From Pseudomonas argentinensis (GTDB lineage: Bacteria; Pseudomonadota; Gammaproteobacteria; Pseudomonadales; Pseudomonadaceae), in NCBI RefSeq assembly GCF_001839655.2, contig NZ_CP056087.1, forward strand, positions 3,038,001 to 3,102,000: a DNA stretch of 64,000 bases, given 5' to 3'. The notes under the pieces were generated by a model that was not told the origin of the DNA, did no database searches, and worked only from the letters and a program-made list of their open reading frames with translations. Made by a program: the position numbers and the translations under genes. Every line of letters begins with the position of its first letter. Position 1 is the stretch's first letter. Below, in pieces: positions 26,835-35,659 of this stretch.

Positions 26835-28741
26835 TGAAGCGCCGCATCGCCGGCTGGCGAACGGCGCTTGCCAGGCCGCTGCCGCGCAATCTGCTGGTGT
26901 TGTTTCTGCCCTGGTCGCTGCTGATCGTGGTGCTCAGCCTGTTGCTCTACGATCGTATGCTCAATGATCGCCTGGAGCCGCTGCTCGAGGCGCAGACCGA
27001 CAGCCTCAACGAGGGCGTGGCAGTGCTGGAGCGGCACCTGTCGAGTCTGCGTGGCGACCTGCAGTTTCTCAGCCAGCAGCCCTTGCTCAAGCGCGCCGTG
27101 AGGCAGGATGCCGACGATAGCGACGCCGCGCTGAGTGAGCTGTTCGCCGAGTTTTCCAACAGCCGGGCGATCTACCAGCACATCCGCTGGCTCGACGAGA
27201 GCGGCATGGAGCGGGTACGCATCGACAGCGTTGCGGGAAAGGCGCAGCGGGTTGCCGCAGCGGATTTGCAGAATGACTCGGCCGCCTATTATTTCGTGGA
27301 GACCATGCATCTCTTCAAGGGTGAGTCGTACCTGTCGCGCTTCGATCTCGAGCGAAAGTACCGGCCTGACGGCTCCGTCGACTCCCTGATACCGATCCTG
27401 CGTGCGGCGGTGCCGGTTTTCAGCGAGCGTGGCGAGCGGCGCGGCATCCTGATCCTCGACTATCGCGCCGAGCGCTTGCTGGAGCGGCTGCGCGAAACCT
27501 CCGTGGCCTATGGTGGCTGGTTGCAGCTGCTCGATCATGAAGGTTACTGGATGCTCGGCGAGCGCCCCGAACACGCCTGGGGCTTCTTGCTGGGCAAGCC
27601 CGAACTGACCCTTGCCAGCCACCAGCCGTCGAGCTGGCGACGCTTGCAGAGCGAGCAGCGTGGCTCGTTCATCGATTCGGCAGGCTTCTGGGCCTACAGC
27701 CATTTCCGGCCGAGCGATGCCGCTTCGGCAACCTCCAATGCCGCCGACCACTGGCTGTTGCTGTCTCACCTGCCTGCCCAGAACCTGAGCGAATTGCGCT
27801 GGGACGTCCTGTGGCGCGTCCTGCTGTTCTTCAGCGTCCTGCAGGGCGTGGGGCTCTTGATCAGCGTGCGTCGCGCCATCGACGAGGCCGAGCGGCTGCG
27901 CGCCGAGCACGGCCTGCACCTGAGCAGTCGGGCCCTGGCCGCCAGCAACGAGCAGTTGCAGCGTACCGTCGAGCAGTTGCAGCGCACGCGCCGTGCTTTG
28001 CTGCAGGCTGAAAAGCTGTCGTCCCTTGGCACCATGGTGGCCGGCGTCGCCCATGAGTTGAATACGCCAATAGGCGCCGCCAGCGTGGCGGCTTCGACCC
28101 TGGAGCGGGCCAGCCAGGAGTTCCAGGTGGCGATGCGCGAAGGCCTGAAGCGCACCACCCTGGAGCGTTTCGTGCAGCGTACCGACGACGGCCTGAGCAT
28201 CATTCTGGTCAGCCTGGAGCGCATGTCGCAGTTGACCCGCGCCTTCAAGCAACTGGCCACCGACCGTGCCAGCACGGAACGGCGGCGCTTCGACCTGCGT
28301 GAACTGGTGGAGGAGGTGGTGCTGCTGTTGCAGCCGAAACTGCGCCAGAACGATCATCGGATCCTGGTGGAGGTAGCCCCGAATCTGCTACTGGACAGCT
28401 ACCCGGGGCCTCTAGGGCAAATCGTGCAGAATCTCGTCGACAATGCCCTGGTTCATGCATTCGATCCCGGGGTGAAAGGTGTGGTCACCGTCCGTGGTCA
28501 GGTCGATGAGGCGCAAGGCCAGTGCGTGATCGAGGTCATCGACGATGGTCGCGGCATGAACGAGGAACTGATGGGCAAGATATTCGACCCGTTCTTCACC
28601 ACCCGGCGCGGCCAGGGCGGTACCGGCCTGGGCTTGCATATCACCCACCAGCTGGCGGTGGATGTGCTCGGCGCCGAGCTGGAGGTCCACAGCACGCCGG
28701 GAGCGGGGGCGCGCTTCAGCATTCGCTTTGATTTGAACTGA
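26834..28741 (+). CDS. Membrane sensor histidine kinase
   Basis: A 635-residue kinase starting at 26834, overlapping the previous stop by one base (TGATG). TM1 is NLLVLFLPWSLLIVVLSLLL (about 17-40). A periplasmic dCache-like domain of about 280 residues follows, then TM2 around VLLFFSVLQGVGLLISV. The HisKA box is SSLGTMVAGVAHELNTP with the phospho-histidine in AHELN. The ATPase domain has an N box NLVDNALVHAF, G1 DDGRGM, F box FDPFFTTRR and G2 GGTGLGLH. The overlap indicates translational coupling with the REC-GGDEF-EAL regulator, which suggests an external signal controls c-di-GMP breakdown. The ligand is unknown. Confidence 0.93.
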   Translation: MKRRIAGWRTALARPLPRNLLVLFLPWSLLIVVLSLLLYDRMLNDRLEPLLEAQTDSLNEGVAVLERHLSSLRGDLQFLSQQPLLKRAVRQDADDSDAALSELFAEFSNSRAIYQHIRWLDESGMERVRIDSVAGKAQRVAAADLQNDSAAYYFVETMHLFKGESYLSRFDLERKYRPDGSVDSLIPILRAAVPVFSERGERRGILILDYRAERLLERLRETSVAYGGWLQLLDHEGYWMLGERPEHAWGFLLGKPELTLASHQPSSWRRLQSEQRGSFIDSAGFWAYSHFRPSDAASATSNAADHWLLLSHLPAQNLSELRWDVLWRVLLFFSVLQGVGLLISVRRAIDEAERLRAEHGLHLSSRALAASNEQLQRTVEQLQRTRRALLQAEKLSSLGTMVAGVAHELNTPIGAASVAASTLERASQEFQVAMREGLKRTTLERFVQRTDDGLSIILVSLERMSQLTRAFKQLATDRASTERRRFDLRELVEEVVLLLQPKLRQNDHRILVEVAPNLLLDSYPGPLGQIVQNLVDNALVHAFDPGVKGVVTVRGQVDEAQGQCVIEVIDDGRGMNEELMGKIFDPFFTTRRGQGGTGLGLHITHQLAVDVLGAELEVHSTPGAGARFSIRFDLN

Positions 28742-28821
28742 CTGTCGAGGCTGCCTGCTCGCCGTGCGGTAGGCTAGAATCGCCGCCGTTTGCTGCATGC
28801 CCCTTGTTCGAGGTCCGTTCC

Positions 28822-29082
28822 ATGCAATGCCGTCCTGGTTGTGGCGCCTGCTGTATCTCCCCGTCGATCAGTTCCTTCATCCCGGGTATGCCCAATGGCA
28901 AGGCTGCCGGCGAGCGCTGCGTGAATCTGGCCGAGGACAATCGTTGTTCGATCTTCGGGCGCGAGGATCGACCCGCCGTGTGCGCCGCATTTTCGGCCGA
29001 TTTCGCTGTCTGCGGTAATAGCCGTGAAGAAGCCATCCGCCTGCTGGCGTGGCTGGAAGGTGCCACGGCAACGGCTGTCTGA
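28822..29082 (+). CDS. YkgJ-family cysteine cluster protein
   Basis: An 86-residue small protein starting at the ATG at 28822 (MQCRPGCGACC). The cysteines CRPGCGACC, RCVN, NRCSIFG, AVCAAF and AVCGN match the YkgJ/UPF0153 pattern of a putative zinc or Fe-S cluster. No function is established for the family. It sits 80 bases after the sensor kinase and 29 bases before the START-domain gene, so it may be in one transcript with the latter. Confidence 0.88.
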   Translation: MQCRPGCGACCISPSISSFIPGMPNGKAAGERCVNLAEDNRCSIFGREDRPAVCAAFSADFAVCGNSREEAIRLLAWLEGATATAV

Positions 29083-29111
29083 CCCTCTACAGACAAACCC
29101 CGGAGAATGAA

Positions 29112-29711
29112 ATGTCGTTGACCCGTTTGTTGCTAGCAAGTACGGCGCTGTGTCTCGCCTCTGCCGCCCATGCCGAGGACTGGCGCCTGGCCAAGGACGA
29201 GGAGGGCATCAAGGTCTACCTCAGCGAGGTGGCTGGCTCTCCCTACAAGGCTTACCGCGGCGTTACCCTGATCAAGAGCGATGTGGCCAAGCTCAGGGCG
29301 CTGCAGGAGGACGTGGTGGCTTCCTGTGGCTGGATTCACGAGTGCCAGGAGCAACGGCTACTCAAGCAAGAAGGGGATAAAAGCTGGACCTACACCCGTT
29401 TCAACACGCCATGGCCGGTGACGCCACGGGATTCGATCATCGAGGTCACCACCGAGCAGGGCGCCAATGGCAGCGTGACTCGCACCCTGCACGGCGTGCC
29501 TGATTATCGCCCCGAGGAAAAGGGCTATGTGCGCGTTGCCAGTGTCGAAGGCCATTGGACGATGACGCCCAAGCCCGACGGCATGGTCGAGGTGGAGTAC
29601 GAAGCGCATACCGATCCCGGTGGCAGCGTGCCGTCCTGGTTGTCCAACAAGTTCGTGGTGGAGGCGCCATTCAATACGCTCAAGGGCATGCGCGAAAAGG
29701 CCCAGCAGTAA
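29112..29711 (+). CDS. Secreted START-domain protein
   Basis: A 199-residue protein with a signal peptide (MSLTRLLLASTALCLASAAHA, then EDW). The mature region is a START/SRPBCC-type lipid-binding fold: DWRLAKDEEGIKVYLSEVAG, PYKAYRGVTLIKSDVAKL, FNTPWPVTPRDSIIEV, and a C-terminal helix WLSNKFVVEAPFNTLKGMREK. Family members bind hydrophobic ligands; the bacterial role is unknown. The start at 29112 has a CGGAGA site. A strong terminator follows 15 bases after the stop. Confidence 0.87.
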   Translation: MSLTRLLLASTALCLASAAHAEDWRLAKDEEGIKVYLSEVAGSPYKAYRGVTLIKSDVAKLRALQEDVVASCGWIHECQEQRLLKQEGDKSWTYTRFNTPWPVTPRDSIIEVTTEQGANGSVTRTLHGVPDYRPEEKGYVRVASVEGHWTMTPKPDGMVEVEYEAHTDPGGSVPSWLSNKFVVEAPFNTLKGMREKAQQ

Positions 29712-29721
29712 TATTTCCAGG

Positions 29722-29757
29722 CCATAAAAAAACCCGCCATTGAGGCGGGTTTTTTGT
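29722..29757. terminator. Bidirectional rho-independent terminator
   Basis: AAAAAAACCCGCC-ATTGA-GGCGGGTTTTTTG: a 7-bp GC stem extended by A-T pairs on both sides. It serves the START-domain gene from the left and the BAX inhibitor-1 family gene from the right. Confidence 0.9.
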
Positions 29758-29774
29758 TTCCGGGTGACGATCGA

Positions 29775-30443
29775 TCAGTCGTCGCCGCCCATGATGCCGA
29801 AGATCTGCAGCAGGCTGACGAACAGGTTGTAGATCGATACGTACAGACTGATGGTCGCCATGATGTAGTTGCGCTCACCACCGTGAATGATCGCGCTGGT
29901 CTGGAACAGGATACAGGCCGACGAGAACAGTACGAAGCCAGCGCTGATCGCCAGTTGCAGGCCGCTGATCTGGAAGAAGAAGCTGGCCAGTACCGCACCC
30001 AGCAGGACGAAGAAGCCGGCGGTGATGAAACCGCTCAGGAAGCTCATGTCCTTGCGCGTGGTCAGCACATAAGCCGACAGGCCGCAGAAAACCACGGCCG
30101 TCATCATGAACGCGGAGCTGACGACTTCGGCACCGTTGGCCATGCCCAGGTAACGGTTGAGAATCGGGCCCAGGGTATAGCCCATGAAGCCGGTGAGGGC
30201 GAAGGTCGACAGCAGGCCCCAGCCGGAATCACGCAGCTTGGCGGTCAGGAAAAACAGGCCATAGAAGCCGATCAGCACCACAAAGATGTTCGGGTAGGGG
30301 ACGTTGGCACGCTGTGCCATGAAGGCCACGATGCCGCTGAATGCCAGGGTGAGAGCCAGCAAACCGTATGTATTACGCAGAACGCTGCTGACTGCGGTTT
30401 GTTCAACCCGTGTAGGGCTATGGGCGTAATCTTGTTCGCGCAT
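29775..30443 (-). CDS. BAX inhibitor-1 / YccA family membrane protein
   Basis: A 222-residue inner-membrane protein with seven hydrophobic segments starting at the ATG at 30443 ([11 protein letters not shown]), with an AGGAGT site. The family signature [15 protein letters not shown] and a C-terminal [18 protein letters not shown] are present. The protein corresponds to YccA/YbhL types; YccA modulates the FtsH protease in E. coli, and other members behave as pH-sensitive calcium leak channels. Ends in the bidirectional terminator. Confidence 0.93.
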   Translation of the reverse strand: MREQDYAHSPTRVEQTAVSSVLRNTYGLLALTLAFSGIVAFMAQRANVPYPNIFVVLIGFYGLFFLTAKLRDSGWGLLSTFALTGFMGYTLGPILNRYLGMANGAEVVSSAFMMTAVVFCGLSAYVLTTRKDMSFLSGFITAGFFVLLGAVLASFFFQISGLQLAISAGFVLFSSACILFQTSAIIHGGERNYIMATISLYVSIYNLFVSLLQIFGIMGGDD

Positions 30444-30530
30444 GGCGACACTCCTAGTAAATGCTGTTGGTCCGTGACCAAGGTCGAGAAGCATCTTAGC
30501 AGAGCCTTGGGTACTGCCAAGTCAGAGTGT

Positions 30531-30558
30531 TTGACAGTGTGTTGCGTTCCGGTAAGAT
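30531..30558 (+). promoter_or_regulatory. Sigma-70 promoter of tRNA-Ser
   Basis: TTGACA at 30531 and TAAGAT at 30553 with a 16-base spacer, followed by a GC-rich GCCGCCCGC discriminator typical of stringently controlled stable RNA genes. The tRNA starts about 65 bases further on. Confidence 0.7.
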
Positions 30559-30623
30559 GCCGCCCGCAGCCTGGGAGGTTGCAAAGGAATGTTTCGGCAA
30601 GCCGAGACAGTTCGTGTCGACCT

Positions 30624-30714
30624 GGAGGGTTGGCAGAGCGGTTGAATGCACCGGTCTTGAAAACCGGCGAACGTTAATAGCGTTCCCAGGGTTCGAATCC
30701 CTGGCCCTCCACCA
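30624..30714 (+). tRNA. tRNA-Ser (anticodon TGA)
   Basis: A 91-base class II tRNA. The acceptor strands GGAGGGT and GCCCTCC pair. The anticodon loop CTTGAAA (TGA) sits between CCGGT/ACCGG stem strands, there is a long variable arm (GAACGTTAATAGCGTTC), and the T arm has GTTCGAAT. The 3' CCA is encoded. It reads UCA/UCG-type serine codons. Confidence 0.95.
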
Positions 30715-30721
30715 CTTCTGA

Positions 30722-30748
30722 AAAAGCCCGGCGTTCGCTGGGTTTGTT
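30722..30748 (+). terminator. Probable terminator after tRNA-Ser
   Basis: AAGCCCGGCG-TT-CGCTGGGTTTGTT can fold into a 9-10 bp stem containing two G-T pairs, followed by a short T-rich stretch. It directly follows the tRNA 3' end. Confidence 0.6.
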
Positions 30749-30758
30749 CGTCGTCCTC

Positions 30759-30812
30759 TATAGCTATAGCTATAGCTATAGCTATAGCTATAGCTATAGC
30801 TATAGCTATAGC
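30759..30812. repeat. Hexanucleotide tandem repeat, 9 copies of TATAGC
   Basis: Exactly nine uninterrupted TATAGC units (54 bases) between the tRNA-Ser terminator and a decayed kinase fragment. The unit is a multiple of three, so changes in copy number would not shift a reading frame. In the open frames it gives Tyr-Ser or Ile-Ala dipeptide runs, which are translations of the repeat and not evidence of a gene. Confidence 0.95.
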
Positions 30813-31040
30813 GCGCGAGTGCGCCGTGCCGTAGCTCGGGAAGGAGAGATGCACGCCAGTCCCTTGCCCGGGTTCGCTTTCGATGGTCAGTGGACCATTC
30901 ATCTCGTGACGAAGCCGCGCACCATGGCCGGGTCAAGGCCGGTGCCCTTGCCATTTTCCTTGGTGGTGAAGAAGGGCGCGAATACCTTGTCGGGCATTTG
31001 CGCGCTGATGCCGCAGCCCGTGTCGATATCCTGCAATCGC
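30813..31040 (-). pseudogene. Decayed histidine-kinase ATPase domain fragment
   Basis: On the minus strand the segment reads [21 protein letters not shown], then [20 protein letters not shown]. After a one-base shift it continues [21 protein letters not shown]. This is the G1 box, F box, G2 box and C-terminal strand of a HATPase_c domain. The frame is broken by the shift at about 30897-30903, the G2 box is altered (GLDPAM instead of GLGLAM), and nothing recognisable of the rest of the kinase remains upstream. It runs directly into the TATAGC repeat. It is a remnant, not a working gene. Confidence 0.8.
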
Positions 31041-31090
31041 CTAACCAAGGGCCAGGCGTGTTTGCCGCTGTCGTTCCGCCGTCGAGCCTC

Positions 31091-31207
31091 TCAGCCCTGG
31101 CTGAACTCACCAAGGATTAGCAGGAGCGAATAGATGCCTGCGCCCAGAAGCGAGGCGAGTGACAAGGCGACGCCGAGTGCTATCCAGATCATGGTCGTGT
31201 TCTTCAT
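31091..31207 (-). CDS. Possible 38-residue single-span membrane protein
   Basis: A short frame MKNTTMIWIALGVALSLASL continuing LGAGIYSLLLILGEFSQG: one hydrophobic helix of about 25 residues after a short polar N-terminus. No clear ribosome site precedes the ATG (AACAGCCCAT), and I do not recognise the family. It abuts the kinase remnant. Composition is convincing for a membrane peptide, but this could be chance. Confidence 0.4.
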   Translation of the reverse strand: MKNTTMIWIALGVALSLASLLGAGIYSLLLILGEFSQG

Positions 31208-31540
31208 ATGGGCTGTTGACGGACTGCCCGCCCGCTAGCGGCGCTGGTGGGGCATAATCGAAACAGAATGAACACCCTGCAGGTTCGTTCAGGTAATTTG
31301 TGCGACTGACCGGTCAGGTTTTGCGCGGTTCGCGGAGCCGCTGGGGTCACGCAAGGCGAGGTGCTTGTTATTCGGGTGGCGGGAGCGGGGTCGCTGGGCT
31401 GGGGGCGCCGGGCATCCGCGATGGGTGGGGGCAGGGCTCCAGTACGGCTCATCCGTCTGGGTTTCTAGCGCGGCTCTGCTGTATCGAGGCCGCGCTGCAA
31501 GGGAAGCCGGTAATTATCCACGCTAACTGCAGCGCATCGA
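31208..31540. other. Non-coding stretch
   Basis: About 330 bases between the possible small membrane protein and the 68-residue hypothetical gene. Open frames here are short and without family features. I see no RNA gene or repeat. Confidence 0.5.
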
Positions 31541-31747
31541 TCAATAACCCAGTGTGCCTTTAAGATCGGCATACACCGCGGTCATCAGGATCTTGTTCTG
31601 CAGCTGGGCCGCGGTCAGGCGGCGCGTGGCCACCAGATTGCATTGCAGATCGAGGCAGTCCACCTGCAAGCCTTCGGCAGAGGCCTCCGTGATGATGTGG
31701 TAACGCCCGGCGGTCACGGTTTTGAGCTGCTTGATGAGCATGTCCAT
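31541..31747 (-). CDS. Small hypothetical protein, 68 residues
   Basis: Starts at the ATG at 31747 (MDMLIKQLKTVTAGRYHI) with a GAGGGA site 6 bases upstream. The sequence continues ITEASAEGLQVDCLDLQCNL and ends DLKGTLGY. It looks like a compact cytoplasmic alpha/beta protein with two cysteines (VDCLDLQC); no family recognised. It is divergent from gacA. Confidence 0.65.
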   Translation of the reverse strand: MDMLIKQLKTVTAGRYHIITEASAEGLQVDCLDLQCNLVATRRLTAAQLQNKILMTAVYADLKGTLGY

Positions 31748-32087
31748 GGAAAATCCCTCGGTTCGGTTCGCGGTCTGTAAATTCAGAGCCATGCGACGGG
31801 TAGGGCGTTCCGAATATATTCCTTGCAAGGCAGCGCCCGGCGGCGCGGCATCTTTTCGACTGTTTGGTCACGAAAACACGGCCCAAGACCCATCCGTGTC
31901 GCAATGACACCTGCATGCCCACGACGGGTCTGCAAGAATGCGCCCAGGTAAATCCGTTCACCGTCCCCGGGATGTTTGGCGCTTGTAAATTGACGCCTAT
32001 CACTAACTCATCCGTCAGGTTTTTTGTTATGGTGCGGTTCTCTCAGGTTGTCGCCGTGCGGCGCTCGCGCAGGTACGAGGTGTTCGT

Positions 32088-32732
32088 TTGATTAAGGTAT
32101 TGGTTGTTGATGATCACGACCTCGTTCGTACGGGTATCTCGCGCATGCTGGCCGACATCGACGGCTTGCAGGTCATCGGTCAGGCCTGCTCCGGCGAAGA
32201 GGCGCTGAAGAAGGTCCGCGAACTCAAGCCCGATGTCGTGCTGATGGACGTGAAAATGCCCGGCATCGGTGGGCTCGAGGCCACCCGCAAACTGATGCGC
32301 AGCCATCCCGACCTGAAGGTCGTCGCGGTTACCGTGTGTGAAGAGGATCCGTTTCCCACTCGGCTGCTGCAGGCTGGCGCCGCTGGCTATCTGACCAAGG
32401 GTGCCGGCCTGGAGGAAATGGTGCAGGCCATTCGCATGGTGTTTGCCGGCCAGCGTTTCATCAGCCCACAGATCGCCCAGCAACTGGCCCTGAAATCCTT
32501 TCAGCCACAGAGCAGCAATTCGCCGTTCGACCTGCTTTCCGAGCGGGAAATCCAGATTGCCCTGATGATTGCCGGCTGCCAGAAGGTGCAAAGCATTTCC
32601 GACAAGCTGTGCCTGTCGCCGAAAACCGTGAACACCTACCGCTACCGGATATTCGAGAAGCTTTCGATCACCAGCGATGTGGAATTGGCGCTGCTCGCCG
32701 TCCGCCACGGCATGGTCGATGCCACCAGCTGA
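32088..32732 (+). CDS. gacA: Response regulator GacA
   Basis: A 214-residue NarL-type regulator of the GacS/GacA system, which switches on the small RNAs RsmY/RsmZ and thereby secondary metabolism, biofilm and virulence traits. It starts with TTG at 32088 (read as [17 protein letters not shown]); no better start exists. The receiver has Asp54 in [13 protein letters not shown] and Lys in GYLTKG. The LuxR-type helix-turn-helix is [20 protein letters not shown] with [23 protein letters not shown]. It is followed immediately by uvrC, as in other pseudomonads and as uvrY-uvrC in E. coli. Confidence 0.97.
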   Translation: MIKVLVVDDHDLVRTGISRMLADIDGLQVIGQACSGEEALKKVRELKPDVVLMDVKMPGIGGLEATRKLMRSHPDLKVVAVTVCEEDPFPTRLLQAGAAGYLTKGAGLEEMVQAIRMVFAGQRFISPQIAQQLALKSFQPQSSNSPFDLLSEREIQIALMIAGCQKVQSISDKLCLSPKTVNTYRYRIFEKLSITSDVELALLAVRHGMVDATS

Positions 32733-32733
32733 C

Positions 32734-34557
32734 GTGAGCCCAGTGTTCGATTCCAGTGCCTTTCTCGCCACCTGCAGTGGGCGCCCAGGCGTTTATCGCA
32801 TGTTCGACGCCAGCGGCAACCTGCTGTATGTCGGCAAGGCGAAGAACCTCAAGAAGCGGCTTGCCAGCTACTTTCGCAAGACCGGGCTGGCCACCAAGAC
32901 CATGGCGCTGGTGGGCAAGATCGCCCAGGTGGAAACCACCATCACCGGCAATGAAACCGAAGCGCTATTGCTTGAGCAGACCCTGATCAAGGAATGGCGC
33001 CCGCCGTACAACATCCTGCTGCGTGACGACAAATCCTACCCTTACGTGTTCCTGTCCGATGGTGATTACCCGCGCCTGGATATCCACCGCGGCGCGAAGA
33101 GTCGCAAAGGTCGCTATTTCGGACCCTACCCCAGTGCGGGGGCGATCCGCGAAAGCCTGGCGCTGTTGCAGAAGGCCTTTCTGGTTCGCCAGTGCGAGGA
33201 CAGCTACTACCGAAATCGCACACGACCGTGCCTGCAGTACCAGATCAAGCGCTGCAAGGCGCCGTGCGTGGGCCTGGTCGAGCCGGCCGAGTACGCCGAG
33301 GACGTGCGTCACTCGGTGATGTTCCTGGAAGGGCGCAGCAACGCCTTGAATGCCGAGCTGTCCGCCAACATGCAGCTGGCCTCCGCCGCGCTGGATTTCG
33401 AGAAGGCAGCGGAACTGCGTGACCAGATGGCCTTGCTGCGCCGGGTTCAGGACCAGCAAAGCATGGAGGGTGGCACCGGCGACGTCGATATCATTGCGGC
33501 AATGGTCAATCCCGGGGGCGCCTGCGTGCACCTGATCAGCGTGCGTGGCGGGCGGGTGCTGGGCAGCAAGAATTTCTTTCCCCAGGTGGCGATCGAGGAA
33601 GAGACGCAGGATGTGCTGGTCGCCTTCCTCGGCCAGTATTACCTGGGCAGTCACGAGCGGGATCTGCCCAGCGAGTTGATCGTCAATGCGCCGCATGAAG
33701 ACTATCCGGTGTTGATTGCGGCCATTCAGGAGCTGCGTGGTCGCGAGTTGGCCATCAGCTACCGGGTGCGCGGTACGCGTGCACGCTGGCAGGCGCTGGC
33801 GGTCACCAATGCCGAGCAGGCCCTGGGCGCCCGGCTGGCCAATCGTGAGCATATGGCCGGGCGTTTCGATGCCCTGGCCGAGGCACTGGAGATGGACGAG
33901 GTGCCGCAGCGCCTGGAGTGCTTCGATATCAGCCACTCCAGTGGTGAGGCGACGGTGGCCTCCTGTGTGGTATTCGGCCCCGAAGGCCCGATCAAGTCGG
34001 ATTATCGGCGCTACAACATCGAAGGCGTGACCGGCGGCGACGACTACGCAGCCATGCATCAGGCGCTGACCCGGCGTTTCAGCAAGGTCAGGCAGAACGA
34101 GGGCAAGTTGCCGGACATCCTGCTGGTCGACGGCGGCAAGGGGCAGCTGGCGATGGCGCGTGAGGTGCTGACCGAGCTCGAGGTTCCGCCGTTGATCCTG
34201 CTCGGCGTGGCCAAGGGCACCACCCGCAAGCCCGGCCTGGAAACCCTGTACCTGAATGATGCCGCCCATGAATTCACCCTGCCGGGCAATTCGCCAGCCC
34301 TGCACCTGATTCAGCAGATTCGCGACGAATCCCACCGTTTCGCCATTACCGGCCACCGGGCGCGCCGCGGCAAGGCACGGCGTACCTCGAGCCTGGAGGA
34401 GGTGGCAGGCGTCGGGCCGAAACGGCGCCGTGAACTGCTCAACCATTTTGGCGGTCTGCAAGAGTTGTCCCGTGCCAGTACGGAAGAAATCGCCAAAGCG
34501 CCGGGCATCAGTAAAAAGCTCGCCGGTTTGATTTATGCGGCACTGCACAGCGAGTAG
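32734..34557 (+). CDS. uvrC: UvrABC excinuclease subunit C
   Basis: A 607-residue nucleotide-excision-repair nuclease that makes the 3' and 5' incisions. The GTG at 32734 ([21 protein letters not shown]) gives the standard N-terminus and length; an ATG 15 bases earlier overlaps gacA. Domains: GIY-YIG nuclease ([23 protein letters not shown]), UVR motif ([20 protein letters not shown]), the UvrC homology region with an RNase H-like 5' nuclease ([26 protein letters not shown]), and a tandem helix-hairpin-helix end ([19 protein letters not shown]). Confidence 0.97.
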   Translation: MSPVFDSSAFLATCSGRPGVYRMFDASGNLLYVGKAKNLKKRLASYFRKTGLATKTMALVGKIAQVETTITGNETEALLLEQTLIKEWRPPYNILLRDDKSYPYVFLSDGDYPRLDIHRGAKSRKGRYFGPYPSAGAIRESLALLQKAFLVRQCEDSYYRNRTRPCLQYQIKRCKAPCVGLVEPAEYAEDVRHSVMFLEGRSNALNAELSANMQLASAALDFEKAAELRDQMALLRRVQDQQSMEGGTGDVDIIAAMVNPGGACVHLISVRGGRVLGSKNFFPQVAIEEETQDVLVAFLGQYYLGSHERDLPSELIVNAPHEDYPVLIAAIQELRGRELAISYRVRGTRARWQALAVTNAEQALGARLANREHMAGRFDALAEALEMDEVPQRLECFDISHSSGEATVASCVVFGPEGPIKSDYRRYNIEGVTGGDDYAAMHQALTRRFSKVRQNEGKLPDILLVDGGKGQLAMAREVLTELEVPPLILLGVAKGTTRKPGLETLYLNDAAHEFTLPGNSPALHLIQQIRDESHRFAITGHRARRGKARRTSSLEEVAGVGPKRRRELLNHFGGLQELSRASTEEIAKAPGISKKLAGLIYAALHSE

Positions 34558-34590
34558 AATGCCGCCTCACCTAACCGTCCAGTCGAGCCG

Positions 34591-35151
34591 ATGAATATCC
34601 CCAACCTCCTCACGGTGCTCCGCGTTCTGCTGATCCCGATCTTCATCCTGTTGTTCTACATGCCATTTTCCTGGAGCTATTGGGCTGCCAGCGCGGTATT
34701 CGCCTTCGCGGCGGTGACCGACTGGCTGGATGGTTATCTGGCTCGCCGCTGGGAGCAGAGCACCCCATTCGGCGCATTTCTGGATCCGGTTGCCGACAAG
34801 CTGATGGTTGCCACGGCACTGGTGCTGCTGGTGGCCGAGCACGCCAACCTGTGGCTGACGCTGCCGGCGACCATCATCATCGGCCGCGAGATTGTCGTAT
34901 CGGCCCTGCGCGAGTGGATGGCCGAACTGGGCGCCAGGGCGCACGTGGCGGTCTCCAACCTGGGTAAATGGAAGACCGCTGCGCAGATGGTCGCCTTGGT
35001 GATCCTGCTCGGCAATCCGCCGCTGTTCGGTTTCTGGGTGCTGATGGGCTATGCACTGTTGCTCGTGGCGGCAGCGCTCACGCTGTGGTCCATGGTGCAG
35101 TACCTGCTCGCCGCGTGGCCGCATCTGAGCGTGACCGCCGAAAAGAAATAA
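34591..35151 (+). CDS. pgsA: CDP-diacylglycerol-glycerol-3-phosphate 3-phosphatidyltransferase
   Basis: A 186-residue inner-membrane enzyme of the CDP-alcohol phosphotransferase family, making phosphatidylglycerophosphate for PG and cardiolipin. The catalytic motif is [20 protein letters not shown] followed by LDPVADKL, matching D-x2-DG-x2-AR-x8-G-x3-D-x3-D. The N-terminus [18 protein letters not shown] is typical. It follows uvrC by 33 bases, in the conserved gacA-uvrC-pgsA order that leads into the tRNA genes. Confidence 0.97.
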   Translation: MNIPNLLTVLRVLLIPIFILLFYMPFSWSYWAASAVFAFAAVTDWLDGYLARRWEQSTPFGAFLDPVADKLMVATALVLLVAEHANLWLTLPATIIIGREIVVSALREWMAELGARAHVAVSNLGKWKTAAQMVALVILLGNPPLFGFWVLMGYALLLVAAALTLWSMVQYLLAAWPHLSVTAEKK

Positions 35152-35169
35152 CTTTTTTGAATCAAAGGC

Positions 35170-35197
35170 TTGACTGGGCGTTGTGAAGATATAGAAT
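35170..35197 (+). promoter_or_regulatory. Sigma-70 promoter of the tRNA-Gly/tRNA-Cys unit
   Basis: TTGACT at 35170 and TAGAAT at 35192, spacer 16, followed by GGCGCCCG, a GC-rich discriminator typical of tRNA promoters. The tRNA-Gly starts about 20 bases downstream. Confidence 0.7.
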
Positions 35198-35217
35198 GGC
35201 GCCCGTCGACAAGACAA

Positions 35218-35293
<76 letters not shown>

Positions 35294-35331
35294 GTTTCAA
35301 CGGGCCGTCACGTACGGCCCGTTCAGTTTAA

Positions 35332-35405
35332 GGCTGAGTAGCAGAGTGGTTATGCACCGGATTGCAAATCCGTGAACGCCGGTTCGATTCCGACCTCAGC
35401 CTCCA
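35332..35405 (+). tRNA. tRNA-Cys (anticodon GCA)
   Basis: 74 bases. Acceptor GGCTGAG pairs with CTCAGCC. The anticodon loop TTGCAAA (GCA) lies in a CGGA/TCCG stem, the T loop is TTCGATT, and TCCA ends the gene. A strong terminator follows 5 bases later. Confidence 0.96.
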
Positions 35406-35409
35406 AACG

Positions 35410-35443
35410 CAAAGCCCCGTAGTTACTGACTACGGGGCTTTTT
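35410..35443 (+). terminator. Terminator of the tRNA-Gly/tRNA-Cys unit
   Basis: AAGCCCCGTAGT-TACTG-ACTACGGGGCTTTTTT: an 11-12 bp stem and six T. It ends the tRNA transcript; tRNA-Leu, 3.4 kb further on, must have its own promoter. Confidence 0.92.
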
Positions 35444-35659
35444 TATGCGCGCTGGAAAGCGCATCCAAAGTGCTATTTCGAGCTCGTCCAAAGCTTTGGA
35501 AGGTCGAGGACTTGCTTCAGACGGCAGCGCGCCCGACTTTCATCGAGACAGGGTGCGTTGCCCGTGGGCACCGGCTGGGGGCTAGCAGTTTGTGCCGCCT
35601 GCTAGGCGCTGCCCTCCGGCCGTCCCGTGCTCTTGATCTTCAGAAGCGGCAAGCTCGCT

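Noticed and set aside
30744..30902. CRISPR-like array from regular repeats
   Set aside because: The repeat unit is 6 bases without spacers, and no cas genes are in the window.
30744..31133. Open frame with a Tyr-Ser dipeptide run
   Set aside because: It is the TATAGC repeat and the antisense of a kinase remnant; no start signals or family features.
35301..35321. CGGGCCGT/ACGGCCCG hairpin between tRNA-Gly and tRNA-Cys as a terminator
   Set aside because: Followed only by TTCAGTTT; more likely a processing hairpin between two cotranscribed tRNAs, since tRNA-Cys shows no promoter of its own.
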